From positions 1-44,059 of IMG/VR virus record IMGVR_UViG_3300008624_000584: a stretch of DNA of 44,059 bases; one strand, given 5' to 3'. The stretch comes from a virus. The number at the start of each line of letters is the position of its first letter. Position 1 is the stretch's first letter. The position numbers and the translations under genes are program-made. Shown here one piece after another: positions 15,222-23,865 of this stretch. The notes beneath the pieces are model-generated. The model did no database searches. It saw only the letters and a list, made by a program, of their open reading frames with translations, and was not told where the DNA came from.

Positions 15222-15926
15222 ATGTTAGATGTTTTCATGCTAACGTTCGGAGAACCAGAAGCAGATGATAATTTTAAAATACTACAAGAAAAAGCACCAC
15301 ATGCTAAACGCATAGACGGTGTTGAAGGATTACTTAACGCACATAAAGCCTGTGCTGAAGAATCACGCACAAGTTATTTTTATGTGTGTGACGCAGACGC
15401 AGTTATAACAGAAAACTTTGCATTTAAGTTTACACCAAGCGATAGACGATTGGCTTATCCAGGTGTAAAAGAAACAGAATGTGTATTTACATATCGTAGC
15501 CACAATCCTATTAATGATTTAGTGTACGGCAATGGTGCATTAAAACTATTTCCTAAAAAGAATTTACTAGCAGTAAAAGAGTTTAAAGTAGATATGACTA
15601 CAAGCATTGGAGCAATATTTAAGCCAATGTTTGAAATTTCAAATATAACACAGTTTAATACAGACCCATTTAACACATGGCGAAGTGCATTTAGAGAATG
15701 TACTAAACTTTCAAGTAATATCATTGACAATAATAAACAAATAGATGATGCATACAGATTGAAAGTATGGTGCGAACGTGGCGAGGACAGGCGTTACGGA
15801 GACTATGCAATACTAGGTGCTAACCAAGGCAGAGACTTTGGAGAGCATTATAAAAATAACACTAAAGCATTAAATAAGATTAATGATTGGGAATGGCTAA
15901 AGGAAAAGTTTAATGAAGCACTCTGA
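15222..15926 (+). CDS. Glycosyltransferase-like protein (GT-A type, phage family)
   Basis: A 234-residue protein. It opens MLDVFMLTFGEPEADDNF and has a YFYVCDADAVI segment near residue 50, the DxD-type metal/nucleotide-sugar site of GT-A glycosyltransferases. HKACAEESRTSYFYVCDAD is arranged as in small phage glycosyltransferases. The C-terminal half (GEDRRYGDYAILGANQGRDFGEHY) has a conserved-looking acidic/aromatic region that could bind the acceptor. It starts the operon and overlaps the next gene by 14 bases. A role in glycosylating DNA, a virion protein or cell-surface glycan is possible. The donor and acceptor are unknown. Confidence 0.6.
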   Translation: MLDVFMLTFGEPEADDNFKILQEKAPHAKRIDGVEGLLNAHKACAEESRTSYFYVCDADAVITENFAFKFTPSDRRLAYPGVKETECVFTYRSHNPINDLVYGNGALKLFPKKNLLAVKEFKVDMTTSIGAIFKPMFEISNITQFNTDPFNTWRSAFRECTKLSSNIIDNNKQIDDAYRLKVWCERGEDRRYGDYAILGANQGRDFGEHYKNNTKALNKINDWEWLKEKFNEAL

Positions 15927-16848
15927 ATTTACAAGTAAGTTTCATTGGTTGAATGGACTGAGCGAATACTTTCGGGCTACCGGACAAGAAGAAAAATACG
16001 AGCCAGTATTTAAAGCATTATATCATCAAAACTATTATCGTAAACGTGATATAATAATGAATATGATAGAAGGCAAATACGAAGGAATTGAAAAAGTTCC
16101 ATATGAGTTGCGTAGAGCCTGGGTGAACATGCTTTTAAATGAACATATGGATGATGTAGAAGTAAAAACAGAACTCATTACTAGTTTAATTGCAACAGTG
16201 GCAGATGATGATTTTGTTAATAGAATTTGTAGATTTATTGATTACTTTGTAGTTGATCATGCAACATCTTTATTACTTCCTGACTTAGGAGACTTTTTAT
16301 CACGTGGACAAGTAAAGAGTAAAATTTGGTTAGCAACCGAACTTGCAAAATGTGTAGAAGGTAACTTAGGTAATGTAGTATTTTATGGTGGTTGGTATAA
16401 TTTTGTAGCATACTTTTTATTCTCACAGTTTGAAGTAAATAAAATTTATACTGTTGATAACGATCCAAAAGTTATTCCTCCTACTGAATGTTTATACGAA
16501 AAAGAAGTTAGCGAAGGTAAATTCTTTGCTATTACACATGATGTTAACAAAATTAAATGGAATGGAAAGAGCATGATATATAATGCTCATCATACTGAAC
16601 ATGAAGAAAAGATTCATATGGTCATTAATACAAGTTGCGAACATATGAATAATACTTGGTTTGAAAATTTACCAGAAGGAACGTTTGTAATACTACACAC
16701 AAATGATTATTTTGATAATCCACAACATAGTAATTGTTGTGAAGATATAGAAGAAGCTAAGTCTAAATATCCAATGCAGAGTATAATGTATGAAGGTAAT
16801 TTAGACACTGAGCTTTATAATAGGTTTATGCTAATCGGCATTAAATAA
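15913..16848 (+). CDS. Methyltransferase-like protein (putative)
   Basis: A 311-residue protein. An N-terminal helical part (residues 1-140) precedes a Rossmann-like domain. GNVVFYGGWYNFVAYFLF aligns with methyltransferase motif I, with the GxGxG loop changed to GGWYN, followed by KIYTVDNDPKVI with the acidic residue expected after strand 2. A later HMVINTSCEHM could be the motif IV region. The family call is tentative because the glycine loop is unusual. The start overlaps the preceding gene. In context it may modify the same target as the adjacent glycosyltransferase and radical SAM proteins. Confidence 0.5.
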   Translation: MKHSEFTSKFHWLNGLSEYFRATGQEEKYEPVFKALYHQNYYRKRDIIMNMIEGKYEGIEKVPYELRRAWVNMLLNEHMDDVEVKTELITSLIATVADDDFVNRICRFIDYFVVDHATSLLLPDLGDFLSRGQVKSKIWLATELAKCVEGNLGNVVFYGGWYNFVAYFLFSQFEVNKIYTVDNDPKVIPPTECLYEKEVSEGKFFAITHDVNKIKWNGKSMIYNAHHTEHEEKIHMVINTSCEHMNNTWFENLPEGTFVILHTNDYFDNPQHSNCCEDIEEAKSKYPMQSIMYEGNLDTELYNRFMLIGIK

Positions 16849-16853
16849 AACAT

Positions 16854-17093
16854 ATGAAAGATGTAATATACATAGATTTTGTTATGGATGACTTTACTGA
16901 GCATTCTGATATGGATGCGTGTTGTAAAATATCAGCAGAGATAGGTGCAAAAGGATTAGTATACGGGCCAGACTTTTGGTTTCATGAATCATATCGCGAA
17001 GGTGATGAACAAGTTCTTAAGTTTGGATTTAGAGATAAACATGAAGCTATGCTAATTAGACTAGCAGGTGTTCAAAAATTAACATTACATTAA
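16854..17093 (+). CDS. Small hypothetical protein, first of a tandem paralogous pair
   Basis: A 79-residue protein, starting 5 bases after the previous stop. It shares with the next gene a D-x-F/Y-T-x-x-x-D-A pattern near residues 12-21, a GLxYxxDF/Y segment, and an end of the type F-x-D-K/E-x-x-AMLxxLxG. The predicted fold is alternating beta and alpha, like a small ferredoxin-like domain. No catalytic motif. It may be a subunit, or a substrate of the radical SAM enzymes further along (speculative). Confidence 0.65.
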   Translation: MKDVIYIDFVMDDFTEHSDMDACCKISAEIGAKGLVYGPDFWFHESYREGDEQVLKFGFRDKHEAMLIRLAGVQKLTLH

Positions 17094-17094
17094 T

Positions 17095-17340
17095 ATGAAA
17101 TCGACAGCAGTAATAAGATTTTTTACAGACGAGTACACTGACAATACAGATGCATTTGCCACTTACGATGCTATTGCAAACATAGCATCATTACTAGGGC
17201 AAGAAGGACTAAAGTATAATGTTGATTATAAATTAGCAGAAGTATTTTATAAAGAAACAAACGGAAGACAAATATTAGCATTTGAATTTGTAGACGAAAA
17301 AAGAGCTATGCTATTAAAGTTAAAAGGAATTGAAGATTAA
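17095..17340 (+). CDS. Small hypothetical protein, second of a tandem paralogous pair
   Basis: An 81-residue protein, one base after the first copy's stop. Alignable by eye over the whole length with the 16854 product (FTDEYTDNTDAF versus VMDDFTEHSDMDA, and FVDEKRAMLLKLKG versus FRDKHEAMLIRLAG). The two have diverged widely, so the duplication is not recent. No known domain recognised. Confidence 0.65.
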   Translation: MKSTAVIRFFTDEYTDNTDAFATYDAIANIASLLGQEGLKYNVDYKLAEVFYKETNGRQILAFEFVDEKRAMLLKLKGIED

Positions 17341-17341
17341 A

Positions 17342-17587
17342 ATGGATAAAGAATTGTGGAATGTAATACTTGATAATTATACACTAAGAGAATTACAGAG
17401 AGAAGCGGCACGAGCAATTAGTACAATGCCTGCAGACAACAATAGTATCTATAAATTTAATAAAGAAGCACATCATAACAGTCAGCAATGGTATAGAGCT
17501 GTTATTATATATTACTGTGAAGAGCACGGTGGATTTCCAAGTGAAATTGGACCAGGAAAAAATGTGAAACTAATAATGGATGATTAA
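17342..17587 (+). CDS. Small hypothetical protein
   Basis: An 81-residue protein. ATG 17342 comes one base after the previous stop, while an in-frame TTG at 17330 would overlap and is less likely. The sequence is amphipathic helical at the start (WNVILDNYTLRELQREAARAIS) with AHHNSQQWYRAVIIYYCEEHGGF in the middle. A single Cys and paired His might bind metal, but there is no recognised motif. Translationally coupled to its neighbours. Confidence 0.6.
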   Translation: MDKELWNVILDNYTLRELQREAARAISTMPADNNSIYKFNKEAHHNSQQWYRAVIIYYCEEHGGFPSEIGPGKNVKLIMDD

Positions 17588-17589
17588 AT

Positions 17590-17916
17590 ATGTATTTAAA
17601 AATAAACGATATAGGTGGTGTAGTTGTTAAAGATAATAAAACATATAAACTTAAAGATAACACATTATTAAATAATCTTGTTGTTAGTTCAACAGACTTA
17701 AAACCATACCAAAGTACAAACGGACATACACATCCTGGCCAAGAAGAAGTTTATTATTTTGTTAAAGGTGCAGGAACAATGTATTTAAATGATGTTCCAA
17801 AGTTTGTAGAAGCAGGTGATGTAGTTTTGATAGAAGACGGAGTACATCATAGAGTGAGTTGTGGACCAGAAGGACTATATTTTGTTTGTGTCTTTGATGG
17901 TAAGCGATCACATTGA
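17590..17916 (+). CDS. Cupin-domain protein
   Basis: A 108-residue single-domain cupin. Motif 1 is NGHTHPGQEEVYYFVKGAG (residues about 44-62), with the two His and one Glu that bind a metal. Motif 2 is AGDVVLIEDGVHHRV with the fourth ligand His. Full metal set is present. Such small cupins are isomerases, epimerases, dioxygenases or sugar-binding sensors. Next to a glycosyltransferase-like gene it might act on a sugar nucleotide (inference), but specificity cannot be told. Confidence 0.88.
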   Translation: MYLKINDIGGVVVKDNKTYKLKDNTLLNNLVVSSTDLKPYQSTNGHTHPGQEEVYYFVKGAGTMYLNDVPKFVEAGDVVLIEDGVHHRVSCGPEGLYFVCVFDGKRSH

Positions 17917-18266
17917 TGGAACTATTATTAACTAATATAATATATGTAGGCTTTAGATTATTAGTTACAGCACATATAGTAAAATTCTTTCATAAATATT
18001 TTCCATTTGGAATTGCAGTATTAATTGCCGCACAGGTTAGTTTTTTATATGACGGTGGAATATTTGCATACTTATTTCAAGCACAAGCATTGCCAGAAGC
18101 AATGGAAATACTACAAGCAAATATATTATATACATTGCGAGTAGGAATAGCATGGTGGATTATTAAAATGCTATGGGATAAGCTAAATAATTATTACTTA
18201 GCAGTCTTTATTGGTGCTGAATTAACATTTATAGTAGACTATTTTATATTTGATGGATTATATTAA
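17916..18266 (+). CDS. Small multi-pass membrane protein
   Basis: A 116-residue protein with about three or four hydrophobic helices (LLLTNIIYVGFRLLVTAHIV; FGIAVLIAAQVSFLY; YTLRVGIAWWIIKMLW; YLAVFIGAELTFIVDYF). ATG 17916 overlaps the upstream stop as TGATG, so translation is probably coupled. The Glu and Asp inside the last helix (GAELTFIVDYF) might matter for transport. No family recognised. Confidence 0.7.
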   Translation: MELLLTNIIYVGFRLLVTAHIVKFFHKYFPFGIAVLIAAQVSFLYDGGIFAYLFQAQALPEAMEILQANILYTLRVGIAWWIIKMLWDKLNNYYLAVFIGAELTFIVDYFIFDGLY

Positions 18267-19360
18267 TGTACAATTATAAGCAAATAAACGAAGTTCATTT
18301 AGAAGTTACACAACGTTGTAATGCAAGTTGCCCTATGTGTGACCGTAATGAAAATGGTGGACCAGTTAATCAACATATCAGAGGAAATTTACAAGAATTA
18401 ACACTTGATGATTGTATTGATATATTTCCAGCAGACTTTATAGCACAATTAAAAACAATGTATATGTGTGGTAACTTGGGCGACCCAATTAGTGCTAGAG
18501 ATACATTAGAAATATTTCAATGGTTTAGAGATTGTAATCCTAATATGTGGTTAAGCATGAATACAAACGCAGGTGCTAGAGATGTAGAGTGGTGGGCTGA
18601 TGTAGCAAAAGTAATAGGTAAAAATGGATGTGTTATCTTTAGTGTAGATGGGCTTGAAGAAACTAATCATTTATATAGGCAAGGAGTTAAATGGGAGTAC
18701 GTTGAACGTAACATGAAAGCATTTATTGCCGCTGGTGGCAGAGCTCGTTGGGACTATTTAATATTTGAACATAGTGAATGTGATGTTGAACGTGCTGAAC
18801 AACTTGCTAAAGAATGGGGCGTTGAACGTTTTATGAAAAAGAAAACAGGTCGCTTTGTTAGAGCAGACAGTACAGCTAAACAAACACACCAAGCAAAGAA
18901 TCGTAAAGGTGCAGATATGCAAAAACTTGCTAAACCTAAAAAAGCAGAACATCAAAACCTTGCACTATTAAAACAAGAAGAGATTGAAAAAACGTATGGT
19001 AGTATGATGGACTATTATAATCAAGCAACAATAACATGTAAAGTAGCAAAGAAAGACCTTAAAAGTATTTTTATAACAGCAGAAGGATTAGTTATGCCTT
19101 GTTGTTGGACAGCAGGTCGTATGTATAAATGGTGGCACACTGATCCTAAAGTGGAACAGATATGGGACTTTATAGACAGAGTAGGAGGCAAGAATGGAAT
19201 TAGTGCTAAGATAAATACCATAAAGGGTGTCTTTGAAAGTGGCATTATGAAAGATATACAACGTAGCTGGACATTAAACAGCATTAAAGAAGGTAAATTG
19301 GGAGTTTGTGCTATGAAATGTGGCACTGAATTTGATCCATATGGGGAGCAGTTTAAATGA
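18266..19360 (+). CDS. Radical SAM enzyme with SPASM-like domain
   Basis: A 364-residue protein. Cys18, Cys22 and Cys25 (QRCNASCPMC) bind the SAM-cleaving cluster. CGNLGDP follows as the glycine-rich motif. FSVDGLEETNHLYRQG is shared with the enzymes at 5794 and 37478. The C-terminal domain has TCKVAKK, then GLVMPCCWTAG, then GVCAMKCG, the auxiliary cluster pattern. A basic linker (residues about 190-230, RKGADMQKLAKPKKAEH) is extra relative to the 5794 protein and may bind nucleic acid or a partner. It starts on the base of the previous stop (ATG overlaps TAA) and overlaps the next gene by four bases. Confidence 0.9.
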   Translation: MYNYKQINEVHLEVTQRCNASCPMCDRNENGGPVNQHIRGNLQELTLDDCIDIFPADFIAQLKTMYMCGNLGDPISARDTLEIFQWFRDCNPNMWLSMNTNAGARDVEWWADVAKVIGKNGCVIFSVDGLEETNHLYRQGVKWEYVERNMKAFIAAGGRARWDYLIFEHSECDVERAEQLAKEWGVERFMKKKTGRFVRADSTAKQTHQAKNRKGADMQKLAKPKKAEHQNLALLKQEEIEKTYGSMMDYYNQATITCKVAKKDLKSIFITAEGLVMPCCWTAGRMYKWWHTDPKVEQIWDFIDRVGGKNGISAKINTIKGVFESGIMKDIQRSWTLNSIKEGKLGVCAMKCGTEFDPYGEQFK

Positions 19361-20616
19361 CAATGAGTTTAGATGACTTACCAACAAAAAGTTTTTGTAT
19401 ATTACCTTGGGTAAGTGCCAATATTGGCTCTGAAGGTGATGTAGTTCCTTGTTGCTTATGGCATGGTAAGAGTGCAAGATTTGCCAAAGAACATAATGTG
19501 AAACGAGCAATGGTTAGCGATGGATTAACAAATGCTAGAAACAGTGAATATTTTCAAAAAATCAGACAAATGATGCTCGAAGGTAAAAGACCAAGCGGTT
19601 GTAATGTATGTTATAAAAATGAAGATAGCAAATTCCACAAAAATCACAAAGAGGCATACGGAAAAGAACATCTTAGAACTATACATCATAAAAGATTCGC
19701 ACCTTGGTATAGATTTCATACGTATAAAAACGAACCAATGGCTATGAAATGGTTGGAGACGGGATTAAGCAACCTATGTAATATGGCATGTGTAATGTGT
19801 AACGGCGGCTCTAGTAGCATAATATATAGTGCATTTAATCCTGGAAAAAGTATTCCTAAAGGATTTATTCAATCAATAGATAGTATAGATGAAGACTTAG
19901 AAGGATTAAAGTTACTAACACTCTTAGGTGGCGAGCCTATGATAGAAAAGAAACATGATACGTTCTTAGAAACGATTATAGAACAAAATAAAAACCCCAA
20001 TACTTTAGAAATAGACTACCACACAAATGGAAGTATACTTCCTAGTCAACGTGTAATTGAGCAATGGAAGAAAGTAAAACAAGTTAGAATTGTTTTCAGT
20101 ATGGATAGTGTTGGCAAACATGTAAAAATACAACGCCCTGGTAACTATGAATGGCAAGATATAGAAGATACTGTAGACAAGTACGTACAATTAGCAGAAA
20201 GTAATGCTAATATTATATTTTCAGTTAATGTATTACTTACAGCATTAAACATAGGGTGCATAACAGAAACATGTGATTATCTTTATAGCAAATTAAAGAA
20301 TTCAAAAACTGGCTGGATGCACACAAATAGAATTGCACCCGGAATGGAATGGCATAGATATATTGATTATAGAAACTTGGGTAAAAAAACTAAACAAAGA
20401 ATTAAAGACAAATGGAAAAAATGGGAAGATAGTAATCCGCCAGTTTTAGCTGACAAAGATCATGCAATATCTAGACTGTATCAAATAGCAAAAGTATCTA
20501 TAAACGAAGAGGGAGACATGGATGAACCACTTACAAAAGAACTTATGCTAAAAAAACATCCTCAGGCTAAATTATGGAAATTATATAAACAAGACTTAAA
20601 GGAATTAGATATATGA
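19357..20616 (+). CDS. Radical SAM protein with N-terminal twitch-type cysteine domain
   Basis: A 419-residue protein. An N-terminal part carries SFCILPW (Cys14), VVPCCLW (Cys32, Cys33) and CNVCYKNE (Cys82, Cys85), resembling a twitch/SPASM domain placed before the radical SAM core. The core motif is LCNMACVMCNGG with Cys141, Cys145 and Cys148, followed by TLLGGEPM and the substrate barrel. Known relatives with this layout (twitch domain-containing radical SAM proteins) occur in phages and near glycan genes, and their substrates are undefined. First of three such proteins in a row; it is more divergent than the other two. Confidence 0.85.
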   Translation: MTMSLDDLPTKSFCILPWVSANIGSEGDVVPCCLWHGKSARFAKEHNVKRAMVSDGLTNARNSEYFQKIRQMMLEGKRPSGCNVCYKNEDSKFHKNHKEAYGKEHLRTIHHKRFAPWYRFHTYKNEPMAMKWLETGLSNLCNMACVMCNGGSSSIIYSAFNPGKSIPKGFIQSIDSIDEDLEGLKLLTLLGGEPMIEKKHDTFLETIIEQNKNPNTLEIDYHTNGSILPSQRVIEQWKKVKQVRIVFSMDSVGKHVKIQRPGNYEWQDIEDTVDKYVQLAESNANIIFSVNVLLTALNIGCITETCDYLYSKLKNSKTGWMHTNRIAPGMEWHRYIDYRNLGKKTKQRIKDKWKKWEDSNPPVLADKDHAISRLYQIAKVSINEEGDMDEPLTKELMLKKHPQAKLWKLYKQDLKELDI

Positions 20617-20936
20617 TTGAGCTGTTTCTTAGTGCAATTCCAAATGTACTTTCTGCTATGTTTGTTGGAAGTATAGCAGGCGGACTAGTACAGGTATGTG
20701 AAAATGATATACCTAAACTTAAGAATCTTAAACCCAAACTATCAAAAGTTATGATTGAAAGAGAAGTATCAGAAGACATTCGAACTGCTTTTTGGGATTC
20801 ATATGATAATATCTATAATGGACCTAAACTTCCATCAGCCTGCGAGGAGGCTTTACAAGCAGTAGGTACATCAAAACAAGAAGTTATAGATGAAATTAGT
20901 CCAGAAAAAAGCACACATGAACAAAGATTTAGATAA
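20613..20936 (+). CDS. Small hypothetical protein with N-terminal membrane helix
   Basis: A 107-residue protein. Residues 1-28 are hydrophobic with small residues (LFLSAIPNVLSAMFVGSIAGGLVQV) and could be a membrane anchor or an uncleaved signal. The rest is polar (NLKPKLSKVMIEREVSEDIRTAFW). It overlaps the upstream radical SAM gene by four bases and the downstream one by 20. It lies between two radical SAM genes of the same type, so it could be an accessory protein or a peptide substrate (speculative). Confidence 0.55.
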   Translation: MIELFLSAIPNVLSAMFVGSIAGGLVQVCENDIPKLKNLKPKLSKVMIEREVSEDIRTAFWDSYDNIYNGPKLPSACEEALQAVGTSKQEVIDEISPEKSTHEQRFR

Positions 20937-22107
20937 TAAAAAACCAGCTTGTTATGTTCCATGGGTTACTCGATATGACTGGGGAAATGGAGATATAACT
21001 CCTTGCTGTGAGTTTGATCCTAATACGAAAATCAAAACAACAGAAAATATGTCATTAGAGGATAGCTTTAATCATCCCAAAATGAAAGCATTAAGAACAC
21101 AATTATTAACTTGTGATAAAAATGATATTGATGCCCTCCCGACTGGTTGCAACCAATGTAAAGTATTTGAAAAAGCAGGAATGAAGGACTCAATGAGGCT
21201 AGCCGTTACTGATGTAGTCGAAAGAGCTGAACAAAACTCATCATATAAATTTAACCCTGATGAATTTAAGTTGCTATGGTTAGATTATAGAGAGAGTAAC
21301 CTTTGTAACTTTAGTTGCAAAATGTGTGGTGAGGATTTGAGCAGTACACACGCAAAGATACAAGGAAAATATGGCAAGACAGGTATAATAAAAAGTCCTC
21401 ATAAATTACAAATGTACTTAGATAGATTAGATGAAGTGAAATATGTTCAATTCTTAGGTGGTGAACCAGTATTAACTGATTCAATGTATATTATTCTAAA
21501 AGAAATAAAAAAGCGTAACCTACAGCATCAGATTTGCATGAATATTACAACCAATGGTAGTTTACTGCATAAAGATAACGATAGTTTATTAGAATTATGT
21601 AAAGGATTTGATGCTGTACAAATTGCAATAAGCATTGATTGTATGGGAGATCAACATAATTATTGGAGGCACAAAGGTACATGGAATATAGTATGGAAAA
21701 ACACACGTGAAATAGAAAAATGGGTACACTCTCAAGACGGTGCAAATATGAAAATAAGAACTGCTATTGGTTGGCCAAATGCATATGCTGCCAGAAAGAC
21801 ATTTGATATATTTGCTGATAAGTTAGGCAATGGCAAAGTAATTCATGTATGGAATTTAGTTAATATTCCAAGAGGATTAAGTCTTACACAATTGCCTCAA
21901 GACAGATTAGATGATTTATCCGTTTGGTGGAAGGATTATCCAGATGTAGCAAAAATGTTTAAAAATACTATATCTAACCCTAATATAAGAGAATTAATGT
22001 GGGTAAAAAAAGATATATTTAAGAAACATGATGCATGGCATGGAAACAGTTTTGTAAAGGCCTTTCCTGAATTTGAAGATTTTTATAACAATATAGAAGA
22101 TATGTAA
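20917..22107 (+). CDS. Radical SAM protein with N-terminal twitch-type cysteine domain (paralogue A)
   Basis: A 396-residue protein. N-terminal KPACYVPW (Cys12), DITPCCEFD (Cys30, Cys31) and a later GCNQCKVFE CxxC precede the core motif NLCNFSCKMCGEDLSS. FLGGEP follows. It is very similar to the next gene across the core (LQMYLDRLDEVK, DSMYIIL, HNYWRHKGTWNIVWKNT are shared). ATG 20917 is chosen because it gives the same N-terminus as paralogue B. An ATG at 20890 would add nine residues inside the previous gene. Function not known; probable modification of a shared substrate by different family members. Confidence 0.82.
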   Translation: MNKDLDNKKPACYVPWVTRYDWGNGDITPCCEFDPNTKIKTTENMSLEDSFNHPKMKALRTQLLTCDKNDIDALPTGCNQCKVFEKAGMKDSMRLAVTDVVERAEQNSSYKFNPDEFKLLWLDYRESNLCNFSCKMCGEDLSSTHAKIQGKYGKTGIIKSPHKLQMYLDRLDEVKYVQFLGGEPVLTDSMYIILKEIKKRNLQHQICMNITTNGSLLHKDNDSLLELCKGFDAVQIAISIDCMGDQHNYWRHKGTWNIVWKNTREIEKWVHSQDGANMKIRTAIGWPNAYAARKTFDIFADKLGNGKVIHVWNLVNIPRGLSLTQLPQDRLDDLSVWWKDYPDVAKMFKNTISNPNIRELMWVKKDIFKKHDAWHGNSFVKAFPEFEDFYNNIEDM

Positions 22108-23270
22108 TGAATAATAAAAGACCAGCTTGTTATGCTCCATGGGTTACCACATATGAATGGTCTAATGGAGATATAACTCCTTGTTGTGAATGGGATAGAG
22201 GAGAAGATGTTGACCACATCATGCATTCAAAAAAGCATCTATCATTTGAAGATAGATTTAATCATTCTAACTCACAAGCACTGCGAAAGAAAATGATGGA
22301 AGGACCTATTACAAATATACCTGGGTGTACCCATTGTGTTAATAATGAAAGATTAGGAGCATTCTCACATAGGCAATATCTTGATAAGTTAGTAGAAGAT
22401 AGACAACCAATAGATCTAAATAAATTTATGTTAGTACATATGGATTATAGAGAAAGTAATCTGTGTAATTTTAGTTGTAAAATGTGTGGACACGATTTAA
22501 GTAGCACACATGCTGTAATAAGAAATTGGATTGATGGTGATAACAAACAATTTCCAAAAGATGGAGTAAGAAAAAATCAACATCATTTACAAATGTATTT
22601 AGATAGATTAGATGAAGTTAAAATAATACATTTCTTAGGTGGCGAGCCTATGTTAATGGACTCAATGTATATCATTTTAGAAGAAATAAAAAAACGCGAT
22701 ATAGGAAAAAATATAAATGTACGTATTACAACTAACGGTAGTTTATTACATAGAGAAAAAGATAATCTATTTGAATATTTAGAAGGAATAAAGTACAAAG
22801 CATTTTTTATAAGTATAGAGGCTATAGGCGATCAACATAACTATTGGCGACATAAAGGCACATGGAATATTGTATGGAAAAATACTCTTGAGATAAACAA
22901 ATATGTAAAAGAGAATAAACGTAATACAGGAATAGGAATTAGAACTGTATTATCATGGCCAACTGCATATGCGGCAAAAAAAGCATTTGATTTAATGAAA
23001 GACAATGGTATAGATCACGGTTATACCTTTATCATGGATCCAAAAGGATTAAGAATATCACAGTTACCACAGCATCACCTTGATGCTTTAGTTGAACATT
23101 GGAAAGAATATCCAGAAATACAGGATGCATTCTTAAATACTAAATCAAGAATTAATTGGGCAGAACTTAGCGAACAAAAAAAGACAATGATGCAACATGA
23201 TGCATGGCATAAAAATAGTTTCGTAGATGCATTTCCTGAATTTGAAGAGTTTTATAACAAGATCCCTTAA
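22107..23270 (+). CDS. Radical SAM protein with N-terminal twitch-type cysteine domain (paralogue B)
   Basis: A 387-residue tandem duplicate of the preceding gene. KRPACYAPW, DITPCCEWD and GCTHCVNNE at the N-terminus, core NLCNFSCKMCGHDLSS, then FLGGEPM and a barrel ending DAWHKNSFVDAFPEFEEFY, nearly the same as the end of paralogue A. Conservation is highest around the cluster motifs and the C-terminus, and lowest in the middle of the barrel where the substrate would sit, so the two probably treat different substrates. The start overlaps the last base of the previous stop. It ends the operon before the promoter at 23290. Confidence 0.85.
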   Translation: MNNKRPACYAPWVTTYEWSNGDITPCCEWDRGEDVDHIMHSKKHLSFEDRFNHSNSQALRKKMMEGPITNIPGCTHCVNNERLGAFSHRQYLDKLVEDRQPIDLNKFMLVHMDYRESNLCNFSCKMCGHDLSSTHAVIRNWIDGDNKQFPKDGVRKNQHHLQMYLDRLDEVKIIHFLGGEPMLMDSMYIILEEIKKRDIGKNINVRITTNGSLLHREKDNLFEYLEGIKYKAFFISIEAIGDQHNYWRHKGTWNIVWKNTLEINKYVKENKRNTGIGIRTVLSWPTAYAAKKAFDLMKDNGIDHGYTFIMDPKGLRISQLPQHHLDALVEHWKEYPEIQDAFLNTKSRINWAELSEQKKTMMQHDAWHKNSFVDAFPEFEEFYNKIP

Positions 23271-23289
23271 ATATAAGCACTTATATAGG

Positions 23290-23318
23290 TTGACTTAACC
23301 TAATTTCCTTGCTATAAT
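23290..23318 (+). promoter_or_regulatory. Sigma70-type promoter upstream of 23365
   Basis: TTGACT at 23290-23295, a 17-base spacer, TATAAT at 23313-23318, inside the 94-base gap after the radical SAM operon. The gene at 23365 starts 47 bases downstream with GGAG before its ATG. Confidence 0.8.
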
Positions 23319-23364
23319 AACTAATAAAACAACAATTAACCAATCAATCGGAGAAAATCCCACA

Positions 23365-23865
23365 ATGATTGACATGAACTTAAACGGCGAGCAATTTGCT
23401 AAAGACTATTTTAAATGGTCAGCATATTATAACTATATGCTAGTATCATTCTATGTAACTAGAATATCAAAGCAATGTGCAAGGTTTGACAAACCATTTC
23501 CATGGAATGTAAACTTTTATTCATTACATACTGACAAATATGTATTAACCAATGAATCAAATAGAGCTACAATGGGAAGAAATTTTGATGATACTCATTT
23601 TGTGCAAGATACATATTATAATATAGCCAGATACATATACAATCATCCCAACGAGGATAAACAATCAATCAAACAATATCTATTAGACGAAGGGCGATGC
23701 ATACCCAAAGCATTCGCTATGCAATACATTATTGGTGCAATAGAAACATCTGACCTAGAAGCATTTAAACTATGCTTAAATAAATTAAGAATAATAAAAT
23801 GGGATGAGGCTATGACAAATGGTGTATCTAAATGGGACGTAAGTTGGGATGGATTAAACTTATAA
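23365..23865 (+). CDS. Hypothetical protein upstream of the exonuclease
   Basis: A 166-residue soluble, aromatic-rich protein (DYFKWSAYYNYMLVSFYVTR). Segments DEGRCIPKAFAMQYIIGAIE and LCLNKLRIIKWDEAMTNG look helical. Four Cys are scattered without a metal motif. No family recognised. It is coupled to the exonuclease gene through TAATG, which suggests a role in early nucleic-acid metabolism. Confidence 0.6.
   Translation: MIDMNLNGEQFAKDYFKWSAYYNYMLVSFYVTRISKQCARFDKPFPWNVNFYSLHTDKYVLTNESNRATMGRNFDDTHFVQDTYYNIARYIYNHPNEDKQSIKQYLLDEGRCIPKAFAMQYIIGAIETSDLEAFKLCLNKLRIIKWDEAMTNGVSKWDVSWDGLNL

Noticed and set aside
20890-20916. ATG at 20890 as start of the radical SAM paralogue A
   Set aside because: The extra nine residues have no match in paralogue B, and the start lies deeper within the previous gene.
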